DNA of 23,765 bases, taken from assembly GCA_964387535.1 (NCBI GenBank), contig CAYLXH010000014.1, positions 1-23,765 on the forward strand, written 5' to 3'. A program made the translations under genes and the position numbers. Source of the DNA: Butyricicoccus_A sp964387535 (lineage in GTDB: Bacteria > Bacillota > Clostridia > Oscillospirales > Butyricicoccaceae). The notes under the pieces were generated by a model. It saw nothing but the letters and a program-made list of their open reading frames with translations, searched no databases and was not told the DNA's origin. Within the stretch, counting starts at the first letter, position 1; each line of letters opens with the position of its first letter. Below, piece after piece: positions 1 to 6,974 of this stretch.

Positions 1-339
1 GAGCGCATCTGCATACGAGGTGTGACGCCAATTATCGCACATTTGGATCGTTATCTGGAGTTCCACAAGCATTTGCATAAGGGCTTGTTGGAAGAGTTAA
101 CCGATCTTCCTGTTTATGTTCAAATCAACGTGGAATCCCTTTTGATTCGCCGGCTTCGCGGCACGGTTCTGAAACTGTTTCGTGCAAATCGTGCCCATCT
201 GCTGGGATCGGATTGCCACAATACAAGTAGCCGTCCGGCGGGAATTGCGGAAGGGCGGGATATTCTCTGTCGGAAATTGGGACAGGATGTTCTGAATGAG
301 ATTGACGAATGCGGTGCCTACCTGCTTGGAGGGGAGTAA
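1..339 (+). CDS. cpsB: CpsB/YwqE-type capsule tyrosine-protein phosphatase (PHP fold), 3' end only
   Basis: The reading frame is open from base 1 and stops at 337-339, so only the C-terminal 112 residues are present; the GTG at 22 is internal, not a start. The visible part has two hallmarks of the manganese-dependent PHP-family phosphatases of Gram-positive capsule loci. PIIAHLDRY corresponds to the usual AHPERY metal-binding segment, with leucine-aspartate replacing proline-glutamate. LLGSDCHNTSSRPAG corresponds to the conserved SDxHN(T/x)xxRP segment with metal-binding Asp and His. In characterised loci this enzyme removes phosphate from the C-terminal tyrosines of the CpsD/Wze kinase and so tunes polymer export and length. 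The position immediately upstream of capsule biosynthesis genes fits. The kinase and chain-length genes would be expected upstream of the window. The family call is fairly secure; the symbol is by analogy. Confidence 0.8.
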   Translation, partial: ERICIRGVTPIIAHLDRYLEFHKHLHKGLLEELTDLPVYVQINVESLLIRRLRGTVLKLFRANRAHLLGSDCHNTSSRPAGIAEGRDILCRKLGQDVLNEIDECGAYLLGGE

Positions 340-350
340 GAGGAGGAGAA

Positions 351-1304
351 ATGGTAAAGAAACTTGCAGTCGTATTGACAATCATTCTGCTCGTGGTTGG
401 CATTGCACTGGGCGTCATCGCGGTATCTCAACAAAAAGAAGAGGAGGCACAGCTGTCGTCCGACAAAAAACAGATTACGGCATTGCTGGCAGAACGGAGC
501 GAATTGGAAAAAGAGCTGAGTGAGCTGCAGAAAAAGAGCAGTAAAAAAACAAGCACAGAGACAGGGATTCAGTTGTGTTTTACAGCAGCAGACAGTCAAT
601 TCATGTCTACGGTCTATCCGATTATGAAGGAGAGCGGTTATACCGGCTTGATTGCGCTGCGGAATAATATTATTCCAGGTGATTCCGACACCATTACCGC
701 CGGAGAACTTCAGGGGCTCATGATGGAAGGTTGGAATTGTGTGGTCGGCCCCGGATATATGGTGGATTTTAACAATGACGAAGAGACTGTGATTGGCTAT
801 TTCCAGAATTATATGAAAGAATATGTCTCTAATTTGAGGAAATGGGCTACGATTACACCCACTGCGGTTTATTTTGATGAGAATACCTATCAGCCTTTCC
901 TGGACGAGTCCATTCTTGCGATGGGGTTCGATACCGTTTACTACGAAGGCGATGAAATAGAAAGCAACAATGAGGAGCTGACGTTGATTCGGGTTGTAAA
1001 CTATGGAGATGCCGAGTCAGAGTTAAAGGATGTAGAAGATACACCGGTGTTGGGGCTTCGCGTGACTGTCGCATGGGTGGATGATACGCCGGAAAAGGCG
1101 CGTTACGAGGAAGGTTCGTTGTCCTCTTGTCTGTCGCTTTTGAATGCTGCGGAAAAGAAAGGAATCATTCAGATGTTAGGTTCTGATCTGCCGGAGGACA
1201 CAAGGGAAGAGACGGAAAAAGACAGTGATTTGGGGAAAAAACGCGAGAAAATCGAGACAAGACTGGATGAGATTGAAAATGAGCTGACAGCACTGTATCA
1301 ATAA
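351..1304 (+). CDS. Membrane-anchored coiled-coil protein with a degenerate polysaccharide-deacetylase-like domain
   Basis: The start is the ATG at 351, behind AGGAGG at 341-346; the longer frame from 309 lies inside the upstream gene. The product is 317 aa. Residues 5-25 are a hydrophobic signal-anchor and residues about 27-65 are a charged coiled coil. Residues about 72-275 resemble a NodB deacetylase fold: a strand ending FTAAD (77-81) where active enzymes have TFDDG, then SGYTGL, then an ITAGELQGLMMEGW segment (115-128) like the usual 'w.el..l...GwEIGsHt'. The HxxxH metal-binding segment is replaced by GPGYM (133-137). A second helix (286-315) is probably also coiled coil. The fold assignment is by pattern only and needs a structure search. 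If right, this is an extracytoplasmic pseudo-enzyme, perhaps a scaffold or polymer-binding protein for the assembly machine. It sits 11 bp after the phosphatase gene and 26 bp before the initiating transferase. Confidence 0.65.
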   Translation: MVKKLAVVLTIILLVVGIALGVIAVSQQKEEEAQLSSDKKQITALLAERSELEKELSELQKKSSKKTSTETGIQLCFTAADSQFMSTVYPIMKESGYTGLIALRNNIIPGDSDTITAGELQGLMMEGWNCVVGPGYMVDFNNDEETVIGYFQNYMKEYVSNLRKWATITPTAVYFDENTYQPFLDESILAMGFDTVYYEGDEIESNNEELTLIRVVNYGDAESELKDVEDTPVLGLRVTVAWVDDTPEKARYEEGSLSSCLSLLNAAEKKGIIQMLGSDLPEDTREETEKDSDLGKKREKIETRLDEIENELTALYQ

Positions 1305-1330
1305 CATCCAAAGAGATAGAGAGCAAAAAC

Positions 1331-2029
1331 GTGAATACATCGAAACAGAGAGAAGAGGAGTATGCTGCTCAAAAGGATGATGTATTCCATCCGGGATTGG
1401 AAGAGCAGATTCAACACAGGCGTTGGGGGTATTTAGTGGGCAAACGGATCTTTGATATTGTGAGCAGTGCCATTGCGATGCTGGTATTGAGCCCGCTGTT
1501 TGCAGTGATTGCACTGCTGATTCATATGGATGATCCTACTGCGAGCTGTATTTTTGCGCAGGAACGGGTTGGAAAGTACGGAAAGACGTTTACTATGTAC
1601 AAGTTTCGGACTATGATCGCGGATGCGGAGAAACAACGTGAACGGCTGGAGGCTCGGAATGAAAAGGATGGACCGGTGTTTAAAATCCGGAATGATCCGC
1701 GTGTTACTCGAATTGGCCGTATTCTGCGCAAGACATCCATGGATGAATTGCCGCAGCTGTGGAATGTGCTGAAAGGTGACATGAGCATTGTGGGACCGAG
1801 ACCGGCACTTCCCAAGGAAGTCAGATGTTATCAGCCGTGGCAGAGAGAACGGCTGCAGGTTACACCGGGACTCACCTGTTACTGGCAGGTCATCCCAAGG
1901 CGGGACACCATTCCGTTTGAGGAATGGATGAGGTTGGACATCCGCTATATTCGGGAACGCAGTTGGCTGGTTGATCTCAAGCTGATTGCCAAAACGATTA
2001 TCATTGTATTTACCGGACAGGGACAGTAA
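1331..2029 (+). CDS. Initiating sugar-phosphate transferase (bacterial sugar transferase, PF02397 family)
   Basis: This 232-aa protein should transfer a sugar-1-phosphate from a UDP-sugar to undecaprenyl phosphate at the inner membrane face, the first step of repeat-unit assembly. After a hydrophilic 35-residue N-terminus comes KRIFDIVSSAIAMLVLSPLF (38-57), the typical membrane hairpin. Then come the family blocks FAQERVGKYGKTFTMYKFRTM (75-95), KIRNDPRVTRIGRILRKTSMDELPQL (118-143, containing the catalytic Asp138-Glu139 pair), GDMSIVGPRP (149-158) and TPGLTCYWQV (178-187). The length matches the short monotopic class (EpsL/WcaJ C-terminal half) without extra N-terminal helices. The start is the GTG at 1331 with only a weak purine-rich ribosome site (AAAGAGATAGAGAG), so initiation may depend partly on readthrough from the gene upstream. 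The sugar specificity (Gal, Glc, or an N-acetylated dideoxy sugar) cannot be read from the sequence. Confidence 0.93.
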   Translation: MNTSKQREEEYAAQKDDVFHPGLEEQIQHRRWGYLVGKRIFDIVSSAIAMLVLSPLFAVIALLIHMDDPTASCIFAQERVGKYGKTFTMYKFRTMIADAEKQRERLEARNEKDGPVFKIRNDPRVTRIGRILRKTSMDELPQLWNVLKGDMSIVGPRPALPKEVRCYQPWQRERLQVTPGLTCYWQVIPRRDTIPFEEWMRLDIRYIRERSWLVDLKLIAKTIIIVFTGQGQ

Positions 2030-2092
2030 ACGATGTCCCTGTTTGCATTGCAGCAACGTGTATGGCAAGAGTGTAAGGGGGAATATGGCTGC

Positions 2093-2551
2093 ATGAAAAA
2101 ATTGTGCTTTGCGGCATCATCCGGAGGACATTACGAACAGCTGATGATGCTGAAACCACTGATGCAGAAATATGACAGTTTTATCGTGACAGAACAGACG
2201 AAGTATCAGAGCAAGGATTCCGAAATTCCGGTATATTATCTGTTTCAGGTCAATCGTCGAGAGCCGCTTTGCCTGTGGAAGATGATCCGAAATGCGATTC
2301 GTTCTGCACGGATTCTCCGGAGAGAACGACCGGATGCGGTAATTTGCACGGGGGTTCTTGCTACTATTCCTCTATGCCTTTTTGCAAAGCTGATGCACTG
2401 TAAATTAATTTATATTGAGTCGTTTGCCAAAGTGACGTCGGCAACAAGGACGGGAAAGTTGATATACCGATTTGCAGATCAGTTCTACGTGCAATGGCCG
2501 CAGATGCAGCAGGTTTATCCGGATGCGATTTATGTCGGCGGAATTTATTGA
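2093..2551 (+). CDS. pssD: PssD/Alg14-like subunit of a split glycosyltransferase
   Basis: This is the membrane-recruiting half of a two-protein glycosyltransferase. Alg14-type proteins anchor the catalytic Alg13-type partner, encoded immediately downstream. The 152-aa product begins with KLCFAASSGGHYEQLMML, whose SSGGH glycine-rich strand-turn is typical, and contains the conserved GVLATIPLCLFAKL (about residues 84-97) and IYIESFAKVTSATRTGK segments, ending with the usual VGGIY. I chose the ATG at 2093 (AGGGGG at 2076-2081) because homologues begin with the MKKLxFxxSSGGH strand. An in-frame ATG at 2033 would add 20 residues that look unlike the family and has a poorer ribosome site. In streptococcal and rhizobial systems such pairs add the second sugar (galactose or glucuronate) to the lipid-linked primer; the sugar used here is unknown. 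Confidence 0.85.
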   Translation: MKKLCFAASSGGHYEQLMMLKPLMQKYDSFIVTEQTKYQSKDSEIPVYYLFQVNRREPLCLWKMIRNAIRSARILRRERPDAVICTGVLATIPLCLFAKLMHCKLIYIESFAKVTSATRTGKLIYRFADQFYVQWPQMQQVYPDAIYVGGIY

Positions 2552-2560
2552 GGAGTTGTT

Positions 2561-3037
2561 ATGGTTTTTGTCACGCTGGGATCACAAAAATTTCAATTTA
2601 ACCGATTGCTTCGGGCGGTTGACACGCTTGTTGGGAATGGGATTATTACAGAACCGGTATTCGCGCAGATTGGGGCAAGTGATTATCGACCACAGCATTT
2701 TGAAGTCTGTCCTTTCCTGGACAGGGATCGGTTTGTCGCGAAGGTGAGAGAAAGCAGTTTGATCATTACACATGGTGGTACGGGCGCGATTATTGGCGCG
2801 CTCAAGGAGGGAAAACCGGTTATTGCGGTTCCTCGTCTGGCGAAATATGGAGAGCATGTAGATGATCACCAGCTGCAGCTGTTGGAGCAATTTGAAGAGA
2901 TGGGTATGATTGCGGTGTGTCATGATCTCGACAAGCTGGGAGATCTATATTACAATGTTCAGAAAGAGACGGTTGTTCCGTATGTCTCTCACACGCAGCA
3001 AGTGATACGCTGTATTGAAGAGTTCTTGAATCAGTGA
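2561..3037 (+). CDS. pssE: PssE/Alg13-like catalytic subunit of a split glycosyltransferase (GT28 C-domain)
   Basis: This 158-aa protein corresponds to the C-terminal nucleotide-sugar-binding half of a GT28/MurG-type enzyme. It starts MVFVTLGSQKFQFNRLL, the standard Alg13 opening strand and loop. It carries the donor-binding segment LIITHGGTGAIIGALKEGKPVIAVPR (about residues 68-93), where HGGTG contacts the nucleotide diphosphate, and then KYGEHVDDHQLQLLEQF (about 96-112), the conserved E-H-x-D-x-HQ motif. The ATG at 2561 follows GAGGAG at 2550-2555, only 9 bp after the pssD stop, consistent with stoichiometric production of a heterodimer. It would act on the cytoplasmic face with PssD and add the second sugar of the repeat. 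The identification is strong; the donor sugar is not determined. Confidence 0.9.
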   Translation: MVFVTLGSQKFQFNRLLRAVDTLVGNGIITEPVFAQIGASDYRPQHFEVCPFLDRDRFVAKVRESSLIITHGGTGAIIGALKEGKPVIAVPRLAKYGEHVDDHQLQLLEQFEEMGMIAVCHDLDKLGDLYYNVQKETVVPYVSHTQQVIRCIEEFLNQ

Positions 3038-3052
3038 GAGGGGGGAGCTGCC

Positions 3053-3943
3053 GTGGACAATACGATAAAGAATCTTTTGTTGACTCCCTTCCATCTCCTG
3101 TATCGCATCAGTCCAAAGTTGGATTTGCAGCTGTTGTTCCGGCTGAAACTGGGGTATTCGTTGAATTGGGATCATCCGCGGACGTATAATGAAAAATTGC
3201 AATGGATTAAGTTGTATGATAAAAATCCACTGATGCCGATTTGCTGTGACAAATATACCGTGCGGTCCTACATTGAGCAGCGGGGCTATGGTCATTTGTT
3301 GAACCATCTGCTGTGGCAGGGGTTTGATCCCGAGGAGATTCCCTTTGATACCCTGCCGGAGCGGTTTGTGATTAAGGCGACGCATGGATCAACGTTCAAC
3401 ATCATTTGTACGGAAAAATCTACCTTAGACCAGAAAACTGTCATAAAAAAGTGCAAAAAATGGCTGAAAGAGCCGTTTCTCCCGTGCTATGGGGAATGGT
3501 TTTACGGAATTGAGCGTCCTCGCATTATTGTGGAGGAATATCTGGAAGGAGATGACGGACAGCCACTGTTTGATTATAAGCTATTCTGCTTCAATGGGGT
3601 TCCGAAGATGCTGTACGTGGACACCTGGAAGGATGGGCATCATGCCATCAATGCATATGATATGGAGTTTCAATTGCTGCGGGGAGTGCGTTTGGGGTAT
3701 CCCAATGATGAGGAGACGGTGGTGAAGCGACCGGCTGCGCTGGAAGAAATGAAGCGAATTGCGGCCGATCTGGCGCGTGATTTTCTTCATGTCCGTGTTG
3801 ATCTCTATTATACTCACGGCAGAATTTATTTCGGGGAATTGACTTTTACGAAAAGCGCGGGGTTTGGCCGGATTACGCCACATTCTTTTGACGAGCAGAT
3901 GGGAGATTGGCTCACATTGCCGGAAAGGACAGGAGAAGGATGA
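3053..3943 (+). CDS. TupA-like ATP-grasp protein
   Basis: The 296-aa product matches the TupA-like ATP-grasp group (PF14305) throughout. It has a hydrophobic N-terminal helix; HPRTYNEKLQWIKLYDKNP (41-59), the hallmark 'P.tf.EKlqWlkl.d..p' segment; DKYTVRSYI (66-74); PERFVIKATHGS (102-113), the ATP-binding strand with the glycine turn; RIIVEEYLEGDDG (157-169); FDYKLFCFNGVPK (173-185); and GRIYFGELTFTKSAGFG (256-272), where Glu262 is a likely metal ligand. ATP-grasp enzymes join a carboxylate to an amine through an acyl phosphate. The namesake Bacillus gene is in a teichuronopeptide locus, where amino acids are linked to uronic acid. By analogy this protein may attach an amino acid or amine to a uronic acid in the polymer, which fits the UDP-GlcA epimerase-like gene downstream. 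The start is the GTG at 3053 behind a strong GAGAGGGGGGAG. Its stop overlaps the next ATG. Confidence 0.85.
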   Translation: MDNTIKNLLLTPFHLLYRISPKLDLQLLFRLKLGYSLNWDHPRTYNEKLQWIKLYDKNPLMPICCDKYTVRSYIEQRGYGHLLNHLLWQGFDPEEIPFDTLPERFVIKATHGSTFNIICTEKSTLDQKTVIKKCKKWLKEPFLPCYGEWFYGIERPRIIVEEYLEGDDGQPLFDYKLFCFNGVPKMLYVDTWKDGHHAINAYDMEFQLLRGVRLGYPNDEETVVKRPAALEEMKRIAADLARDFLHVRVDLYYTHGRIYFGELTFTKSAGFGRITPHSFDEQMGDWLTLPERTGEG

Positions 3944-5007
3944 AGGTACTGGTGATTGGTCCCAGTGATACTCGGTCACGTGGCGGGATGGCAACGGTGA
4001 TTCATGGAATTCGCAACAGCAATGTGCTGAATGCGGAGCATGATATGACGATTTTTCCATCCTATATTGACGGTTCTCTTCCTGTTCGGCTGTTGTATTC
4101 TGTGTATGGGTATCTAAGATTTCTTCTGTGCTATCGCTCGTATGATTTGTTCCATATCCATGTGGCCTCCTTTGGCAGCACATTTCGAAAGAACTGGTAT
4201 TTACAAACGATAAAACGGGCAGGGAAGCCGGCCATTCTGCATATTCATGGCGCAAAGTATCTGGTTTTTTATCATCATCTGAGTGAACGAAGAAAAAAAA
4301 CAGTTGTGCGTTTTTTGCAGCAAGCGGATTTGGTGCTTGCACTGTCGCAGGATTGGAAGGAACGCTTTGATGCGACATTTGGTTTGACCAACTGTCGGGC
4401 CCTTCCGAATGGAATCGACACAGAGGAATTTCGAAATGCCTGGTGTGAGGTTGATCGCGTGAGCAACTCGTTTGTGTTTCTCGGGAGATTGGGACAACGC
4501 AAAGGGGCGTATGATCTGGTTGCGGCAGTGCAGCGCGCTGTCCCAAGCAACCCGGACCTTCGCATTACCATGGCAGGAGATGGAGAGGTGGAACAGGTTC
4601 GCCGCTTGGTTCATGAGAGTGGATTAGACCGGCAGGTTTCTGTCGTGGGATGGGTTAATTTTGAGAAAAAGTGTGAGTTGCTGAGCAGAGCGGCCACGGT
4701 GGTTCTGCCGTCATACCATGAAGGCCTTCCCATGACAATTCTAGAAGGAATGGCCAGCGGAAAAGCGATTATCAGCACTACGGTTGGCGCGATCCCGGAG
4801 GTTGTTCATCCGGAGAATGGAATACTAATCGAACCGGGGGACATCGACGCACTGGCACAAGCCTTGCTGCGCTGTGCGGCAGATGGTGAGATGCTGAGGC
4901 AGATGTCGGAAGCGAATCAAAAGAAAATTGATCAGGAGTTCAGTATGCAAACGATGCATCAACGACTCGCTGGTTACTATGATGAGGCAGCAAAAGCTGC
5001 CCGATAA
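3940..5007 (+). CDS. Glycosyltransferase family 4, GT-B fold
   Basis: The start is the ATG at 3940, overlapping the tupA-like stop as ATGA, with AGGAGAAGG upstream; this gives 355 aa. The N-domain opens MKVLVIGPSDTRSRGGMATV, where RGGM is the acceptor-side glycine loop. The C-domain has FVFLGRLGQRKGAYDLV (about 178-194), the donor-binding strand and loop. SYHEGLPMTILEGMASGKAII (258-278) contains the retaining EX7E motif, Glu261 and Glu269. VGAIPEVV and GDIDALAQAL complete the family signature. It is a cytoplasmic retaining transferase of the RfaB/EpsD/EpsF type that would extend the lipid-linked repeat. Donor and acceptor cannot be deduced. The translation overlap on the 5' side and an 18-bp gap to the next gene place it firmly in the operon. 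Confidence 0.92.
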   Translation: MKVLVIGPSDTRSRGGMATVIHGIRNSNVLNAEHDMTIFPSYIDGSLPVRLLYSVYGYLRFLLCYRSYDLFHIHVASFGSTFRKNWYLQTIKRAGKPAILHIHGAKYLVFYHHLSERRKKTVVRFLQQADLVLALSQDWKERFDATFGLTNCRALPNGIDTEEFRNAWCEVDRVSNSFVFLGRLGQRKGAYDLVAAVQRAVPSNPDLRITMAGDGEVEQVRRLVHESGLDRQVSVVGWVNFEKKCELLSRAATVVLPSYHEGLPMTILEGMASGKAIISTTVGAIPEVVHPENGILIEPGDIDALAQALLRCAADGEMLRQMSEANQKKIDQEFSMQTMHQRLAGYYDEAAKAAR

Positions 5008-5025
5008 ATAAGTGAAAGGGGTATC

Positions 5026-6072
5026 ATGGGGAATTGTACGATGGAACGCGGTTCCATAGCAGACGGGCCTGCCACGGTTCTGATCACAGGTGCGGCGGGA
5101 TTTATAGGAGCAAGTCTTGCAGAACATCTGCTGACAAAATGCGATACTATTTCTGTGGTCGGGCTGGATAATTTAAATGATTATTACGATATCAATTTGA
5201 AGCAGAAACGGTTGGAACGTCTGCTTCCGTTTGACAGATTTACGTTTGTGTACGGAGACCTGGCGAACCGGGAAACAGTACAGCAGGTATTTGAACAGAA
5301 TCATCCGACAGTGGTTGTCAATCTGGCGGCACAGGCCGGAGTGCGGTACTCAATTACCAATCCGGATGCATATATTTCATCGAATTTAATTGGGTTTTAT
5401 CATATTCTGGAAGCTTGCCGTCATTATCCGGTCGCGCATCTCGTGTTTGCTTCTTCGTCGTCGGTCTATGGCTTAAATCAGAGCATTCCGTACAGTACAG
5501 AGGACAAAACCGATACTCCGGTATCGCTGTATGCGGCTACAAAAAAATCCAATGAATTGATGGCACATGCCTACAGCAAACTGTATGATATTCCGTGTAC
5601 AGGGCTGCGGTTTTTTACGGTATATGGACCGGCGGGCAGACCGGATATGGCATACTTCGGGTTTACGGAGAAAATGCTGCGGGGGGAACCGATCGCCATT
5701 TATAACTATGGTGATATGAAGCGTGATTTTACATACATTGATGATATTGTGACCGGGATCGCACGGGTCATGAGCCGTGCGCCGGAGCAGAATGCGGATG
5801 GGGTACGATTTCGTATCTATAATATCGGAAATCACAGGCCGGAAAACCTGATGGATTTTATCGACATACTGGAGCGCTGTCTGAGGGAGGAAGGTATGCT
5901 GACGAAGCCGGTAACGAAAGAGCTGCTCCCGATGCAGCCCGGTGATGTATACCAGACCTGCGCGGATGTCTCTGACCTCATGCGCGATTTTGGCTTTATC
6001 CCATCGACCGACTTAGAGTGCGGTCTGCGCCAATTCGTCCGATGGTACAAGGACGTTTATTGGAAGCGCTGA
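5026..6072 (+). CDS. NAD-dependent nucleotide-sugar epimerase, UDP-glucuronate 4-epimerase-like
   Basis: This 348-aa short-chain dehydrogenase-type protein has the Rossmann motif TGAAGFIG (21-28), the SSSSVYG strand (143-149), the catalytic YAATK (Tyr169, Lys173) and YGPAGRPDMA (200-209). The segment GLDNLNDYYDINLKQKRLERL (46-66) and the YGPxGRPDMA block are characteristic of UDP-glucuronate 4-epimerases of capsule loci (CapI/LpsL/GlaE type) rather than GalE or RmlB. It would convert UDP-GlcA to UDP-GalA in the cytoplasm, supplying galacturonate for the repeat unit. The start is the ATG at 5026 with GAAAGGGG upstream. The first 16 residues are unusual for the family, and ATG 5041 is an alternative start. 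The family call is firm; the exact substrate is likely but not proven. Confidence 0.88.
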   Translation: MGNCTMERGSIADGPATVLITGAAGFIGASLAEHLLTKCDTISVVGLDNLNDYYDINLKQKRLERLLPFDRFTFVYGDLANRETVQQVFEQNHPTVVVNLAAQAGVRYSITNPDAYISSNLIGFYHILEACRHYPVAHLVFASSSSVYGLNQSIPYSTEDKTDTPVSLYAATKKSNELMAHAYSKLYDIPCTGLRFFTVYGPAGRPDMAYFGFTEKMLRGEPIAIYNYGDMKRDFTYIDDIVTGIARVMSRAPEQNADGVRFRIYNIGNHRPENLMDFIDILERCLREEGMLTKPVTKELLPMQPGDVYQTCADVSDLMRDFGFIPSTDLECGLRQFVRWYKDVYWKR

Positions 6073-6107
6073 CAAAAGAACAATAAGAAGAAAAGGGAGT
6101 GTACTGC

Positions 6108-6974
6108 ATGGCACGTATCTTTGAACCATATCAGCAAATTGAACGCAGTATCACGACAAAATATCAGCGAAAATTATGGAATCCATTTGTCAAGGCAGTT
6201 CGAGAGTACGAACTGATTCAGCCTGGAGATCGCATTGCGGTGTGCATTTCCGGAGGGAAAGACTCAATGCTTCTGGCAAAGCTGATGCAAAAACTGCATC
6301 AGAATCAAGAGATTCCATTTGAACTGGTTTTTCTGGTCATGGATCCGGGATATAGTCCGGAACATCGAAAGAAAATAGAAGACAATGCTGCGCTGCTGAG
6401 AATTCCCATCACCGTGTTTGAAACAAATGTGTTTCGGGTGGCCAACAATGCGAAGGACAATCAATGTTTTTTGTGCTCCAAAATGCGCCGAGGGCATTTA
6501 TATCATAAGGCCCAGGAGCTGGGGTGTAATAAAATTGCGTTGGGACATCATTTCAACGATGTCATTGAGACGGTTGTGATGGGAATGTTCTATAGCTCGT
6601 TGTTGCAGGCTATGCCGCCGAAGTTGCACAGTGACCATTACGAGGGGATGGAACTGATTCGTCCGCTGTACCGGGTTCACGAAGAAGATATTCTTGCATG
6701 GTGTGAGGACAATCATCTGGAGTTTATCCAGTGTGCCTGTCGCTTCACAGAGCAGAGTGAGCACAGTCCGGATGGAATTGGAGACTCTAAACGCAAGGAA
6801 ATCAAACTGTTGATTCAGGAATTAAAAAAGAAGAATTCCTATATTGAAAAGAGTATCTTTAACAGTATTCACTCGGTTTCTCTGGACAGTATGCCTGGAT
6901 ATAAGACAAGAAAGGTTCGTCACTCGTTTTTGGAGCGCTATGACGAATTGCGGCCGGAGCCAAAGAAACCATGA
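6108..6974 (+). CDS. ttcA: TtcA-family PP-loop ATPase with Fe-S cysteines, inside the polysaccharide operon
   Basis: The product (288 aa from the ATG at 6108, AAGGGAG at 6093-6099) is a TtcA-type adenylating sulfur-transfer ATPase. It has the PP-loop CISGGKDS (46-53), the CxxC pair in QCFLCSKMRRG (Cys120, Cys123), GHHFNDVIET (146-155) and the family block MFYSSLLQAMPPKLHSD (160-176). A third cysteine lies in IQCACRF (Cys209 or Cys211), where E. coli TtcA has Cys222 within PCNLCGS. In E. coli TtcA three cysteines bind a 4Fe-4S cluster used to thiolate tRNA cytidine 32. The second half of the usual CNLC is altered and the C-terminal tail is divergent. The gene follows the epimerase by 35 bp, and its stop overlaps the next glycosyltransferase as ATGA, so it is built into the operon. 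It may be a housekeeping tRNA enzyme caught in the locus or a re-purposed sulfur transferase; the sequence does not decide. Confidence 0.85.
   Translation: MARIFEPYQQIERSITTKYQRKLWNPFVKAVREYELIQPGDRIAVCISGGKDSMLLAKLMQKLHQNQEIPFELVFLVMDPGYSPEHRKKIEDNAALLRIPITVFETNVFRVANNAKDNQCFLCSKMRRGHLYHKAQELGCNKIALGHHFNDVIETVVMGMFYSSLLQAMPPKLHSDHYEGMELIRPLYRVHEEDILAWCEDNHLEFIQCACRFTEQSEHSPDGIGDSKRKEIKLLIQELKKKNSYIEKSIFNSIHSVSLDSMPGYKTRKVRHSFLERYDELRPEPKKP

Noticed and set aside
2033..2092. A 20-residue N-terminal extension of the PssD-like protein
   Set aside because: The extra residues do not resemble the family, and the ATG at 2093 has a better G-rich ribosome site and begins the conserved first strand.
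3581..4546. A 321-codon open frame on the minus strand
   Set aside because: It covers the recognised TupA-like and GT4 genes in antisense, has a low-information composition and has no recognisable domain.
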